Of a stretch of 7,377 nucleotides of DNA, positions 6,034 to 7,377 are shown in pieces. Source of the stretch: Rhodoferax sp. (GTDB lineage Bacteria > Pseudomonadota > Gammaproteobacteria > Burkholderiales > Burkholderiaceae_C). Location: the NCBI GenBank assembly GCA_029865675.1, contig JARXAU010000064.1, forward strand, positions 1 through 7,377. The letters run 5' to 3'. Made by a program: the position numbers and the translations under genes. Within the stretch, counting starts at the first letter, position 1, and every line of letters begins with the position of its first letter. The notes below the pieces were generated by a model. That model did not search any database and was not told the origin of the DNA. It saw only the letters and a list, made by a program, of their open reading frames with translations.

Positions 6034-6534
6034 ATGATCTACGTCAACCAGTCTGTTTCCGGCTTGCGATCCCGCAAACGCAACGCAGTCGCGTTTCTTG
6101 CCAAGGTTTTTTCTTGGGGCTGCCGACTGCTCCTACCCGTCATGCCAGTGGTGGTGGCTTTGCTGCTACTAGACCGTCGGTTTATTGTGCAATACAGGGA
6201 CTATTTGGCGAAGTTTCGGGTCCATTTCGAAGCCCTGAGCCGAGGGCCCGTGGAGCACTACTTCAACGATGTCTTTTTTCGCTTCAAGCACGTGCCAGTC
6301 ACCATCCACGGTGAATGTGTGCAGTGCGGCAACTGTTGCTTGAACCGACAATGCGCGTTTCTTGAACCCATCCCCGGCGACAAATACCAATGTGGCATTT
6401 ACGGCAGCCACCTGCGGCGGTTTTCCAACTGCGGGTCGTTTCCACTGCACGCGCACGACATTGCTCGCTACCAGTGCCCCAGTTACTTTGTAGCCGGTGA
6501 GCAACCCATTGCTTGGCCAACCAAGCCGAAATAA
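6034..6534 (+). CDS. Membrane-anchored YkgJ-like (CxxCxxCC) metal-binding protein of unknown function
   Basis: This 166-residue protein has a basic N-terminus (RSRKRN), one hydrophobic segment (about 31-46, LLLPVMPVVVALLLL) and a C-terminal cysteine-rich domain. The cluster GECVQCGNCC (C95, C98, C101, C102) followed by C107, C120, C133 and C148 fits the YkgJ-type putative zinc- or iron-chelating family, in which the CxxCxxCC motif opens the domain and later cysteines complete the site. No reaction is established for the family. The predicted helix next to the Cys domain suggests an inner-membrane anchor; which side the cysteines face is not clear, although the basic N-terminus favours a cytoplasmic N-terminus and hence a periplasmic Cys domain. 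The ATG at 6034 has no clear Shine-Dalgarno. It is divergent from sppA and convergent with the glycosyltransferase gene 50 bp away. It is somewhat less GC-rich than its neighbours. Confidence 0.72.
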   Translation: MIYVNQSVSGLRSRKRNAVAFLAKVFSWGCRLLLPVMPVVVALLLLDRRFIVQYRDYLAKFRVHFEALSRGPVEHYFNDVFFRFKHVPVTIHGECVQCGNCCLNRQCAFLEPIPGDKYQCGIYGSHLRRFSNCGSFPLHAHDIARYQCPSYFVAGEQPIAWPTKPK

Positions 6535-6584
6535 GCACTATCGCAGCAGAGGCCGCGTTTGGCAGTGCGGCATCCCGCCCTGGC

Positions 6585-7376
6585 CTACGCGGTTTGCATC
6601 GCGACACTTCGCGCATAAGGCGTGCCGTGCTCAAGCATTATTTTTTCGAAAATCGCTTCAGTTTGCTCCACTACAGCGGGCCAGCCCAGGGCGCGGGCGC
6701 GCGCTGCCGCCTTGGTACCCATGGACCGCATCAGCGCGGCATCGTCTAACAACGCTGCGGCTGCTGCTTCAAAGCTATTTTCATGCTTCGGGTCGGCAAG
6801 GACTCCGTTTTCGCCCGACACAATCAGTTCTCCGGCAGCCGCATGCCGGAATGCCACCACGGCCAGACCGGAGGCCATGGCCTCTATCGTCACATTCCCA
6901 AAGGTCTCCGTCTTGCTCGCAAACGCAAAAATGTCCGCGCTGGCGTAATGCTGTGCCAAGTCCTCGCCGACGCGAAAACCCGCAAAGACGATGTCCGTGT
7001 GTTTGAGCTCCAACTCCGCGCGCATCGGGCCGTCGCCCACCAGCACCAGCTTGATGTCGGGGTGCCGCAGTTTCAAGGACCGGTAGCTCTGGATCACCAA
7101 ACCCAGGTTTTTCTCCACGGCCAAGCGCCCCACATACAAGATCACCCTCGAATGCTCATCCGCACCCCAACGGCTGCGCAAGGCCGAACTGCGGTGCCCG
7201 GGGGAAAACAACTGGGTATCGATACCGCGCGGCACCACCGCCAGACGTTTGAATCCGCTGGCCGCAAGTTCGCCTTGTAGCTGCGCCGTAGGCACCATGG
7301 TGGCTTGTGCAGCGTTATGAAACTTCTTCATGTAAGCCAAGATCGCGCCGCGGAGCCAGCCGACGCCGTAGTGGTG
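6585..7376 (-). CDS. GT4-family glycosyltransferase, C-terminal part (5' end outside window)
   Basis: The frame is open to the right edge: codons before the TTG at 7340 read HHYGVGWLRGAI and join smoothly to LAYMKKFHNAAQATMVPT, so the N-terminal acceptor domain lies outside and 263 residues are visible. This is the nucleotide-sugar-binding half of a GT-B fold, retaining glycosyltransferase of CAZy family GT4. Numbering from the TTG codon: VPRGIDTQLFSP (37-48), GRLAVEKN (R72 and K77, donor-phosphate contacts in the family), LVGDGP (100-105), and the EX7E motif ETFGNVTIEAMASG (E145 and E153). The enzyme would transfer a sugar from a nucleotide donor to a lipid, glycan or small-molecule acceptor; with the N-terminal half missing, the acceptor cannot be named. 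The best guess is membrane glycolipid or surface polysaccharide synthesis. It ends at TAG 6587-6585, converging with the YkgJ-like gene; no clear terminator is seen in the 50-bp gap. Confidence 0.9.
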   Translation of the reverse strand, partial: HHYGVGWLRGAILAYMKKFHNAAQATMVPTAQLQGELAASGFKRLAVVPRGIDTQLFSPGHRSSALRSRWGADEHSRVILYVGRLAVEKNLGLVIQSYRSLKLRHPDIKLVLVGDGPMRAELELKHTDIVFAGFRVGEDLAQHYASADIFAFASKTETFGNVTIEAMASGLAVVAFRHAAAGELIVSGENGVLADPKHENSFEAAAAALLDDAALMRSMGTKAAARARALGWPAVVEQTEAIFEKIMLEHGTPYARSVAMQTA

Positions 7377-7377
7377 G

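Noticed and set aside
6513..7280. Plus-strand frames 6497-7006, 6513-6749, 6622-6948 and 6783-7280
   Set aside because: They lie antisense to the glycosyltransferase, whose motifs (GRLAVEKN, EX7E) fix the real strand and frame.
1..7377. CRISPR array, tRNA, insertion sequence, toxin-antitoxin or phage-defence genes
   Set aside because: Looked for on both strands by eye; no repeat-spacer pattern, cloverleaf, transposase or typical pair was found.

Overview
The window looks like GC-rich chromosomal DNA from a betaproteobacterium, most likely Burkholderiales and perhaps Comamonadaceae (Rhodoferax/Polaromonas-like). This is inferred from protein style, codon use and the type A RNase P RNA; no taxonomic marker could be searched. 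It is an ordinary housekeeping region: no CRISPR, prophage, insertion sequence, integrase or tRNA was seen. The genes alternate in direction, so it is a set of single transcription units, not one operon.

Layout: (1) 3-512 (+), the C-terminal part of an RsuA/RluB/E/F-family pseudouridine synthase whose catalytic-Asp motif is altered. (2) 512-571, a short convergent intergenic stretch with a very strong G-quadruplex motif and two small hairpins, the second followed by five T. (3) 570-2255 (-), phoD, a Tat-exported and probably lipid-anchored alkaline phosphatase D. (4) 2256-2498, the phoD leader and promoter region, with weak Pho-box-like half-sites and imperfect inverted repeats. (5) About 2502-2881 (-), rnpB, the catalytic RNA of RNase P, recognised from its conserved regions and from helices P1, P2, P3, P4 and P19. 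(6) 2983-3903 (+), cysK (cysteine synthase), full length but interrupted by one in-frame amber codon at 3334-3336. (7) 3938-5842 (-), sppA (signal peptide peptidase/protease IV), convergent with cysK. (8) 6034-6534 (+), a small protein with one membrane segment and a CxxCxxCC cluster (YkgJ-like). (9) 6585-7376 (-), the C-terminal part of a GT4-family glycosyltransferase that continues past the right edge.

The genes do not form an evident common pathway: RNA modification and processing (pseudouridine synthase, RNase P), phosphate scavenging (PhoD), sulfur assimilation (CysK), envelope proteolysis (SppA) and glycoconjugate or glycolipid synthesis (GT4) lie side by side. The points most worth a second look are the amber codon in cysK, the RLD-to-ALE change in the pseudouridine synthase, paired base changes in the P4 core of the RNase P RNA, and the G4/hairpin block between the first two genes. 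I did not find a convincing new multi-gene system.
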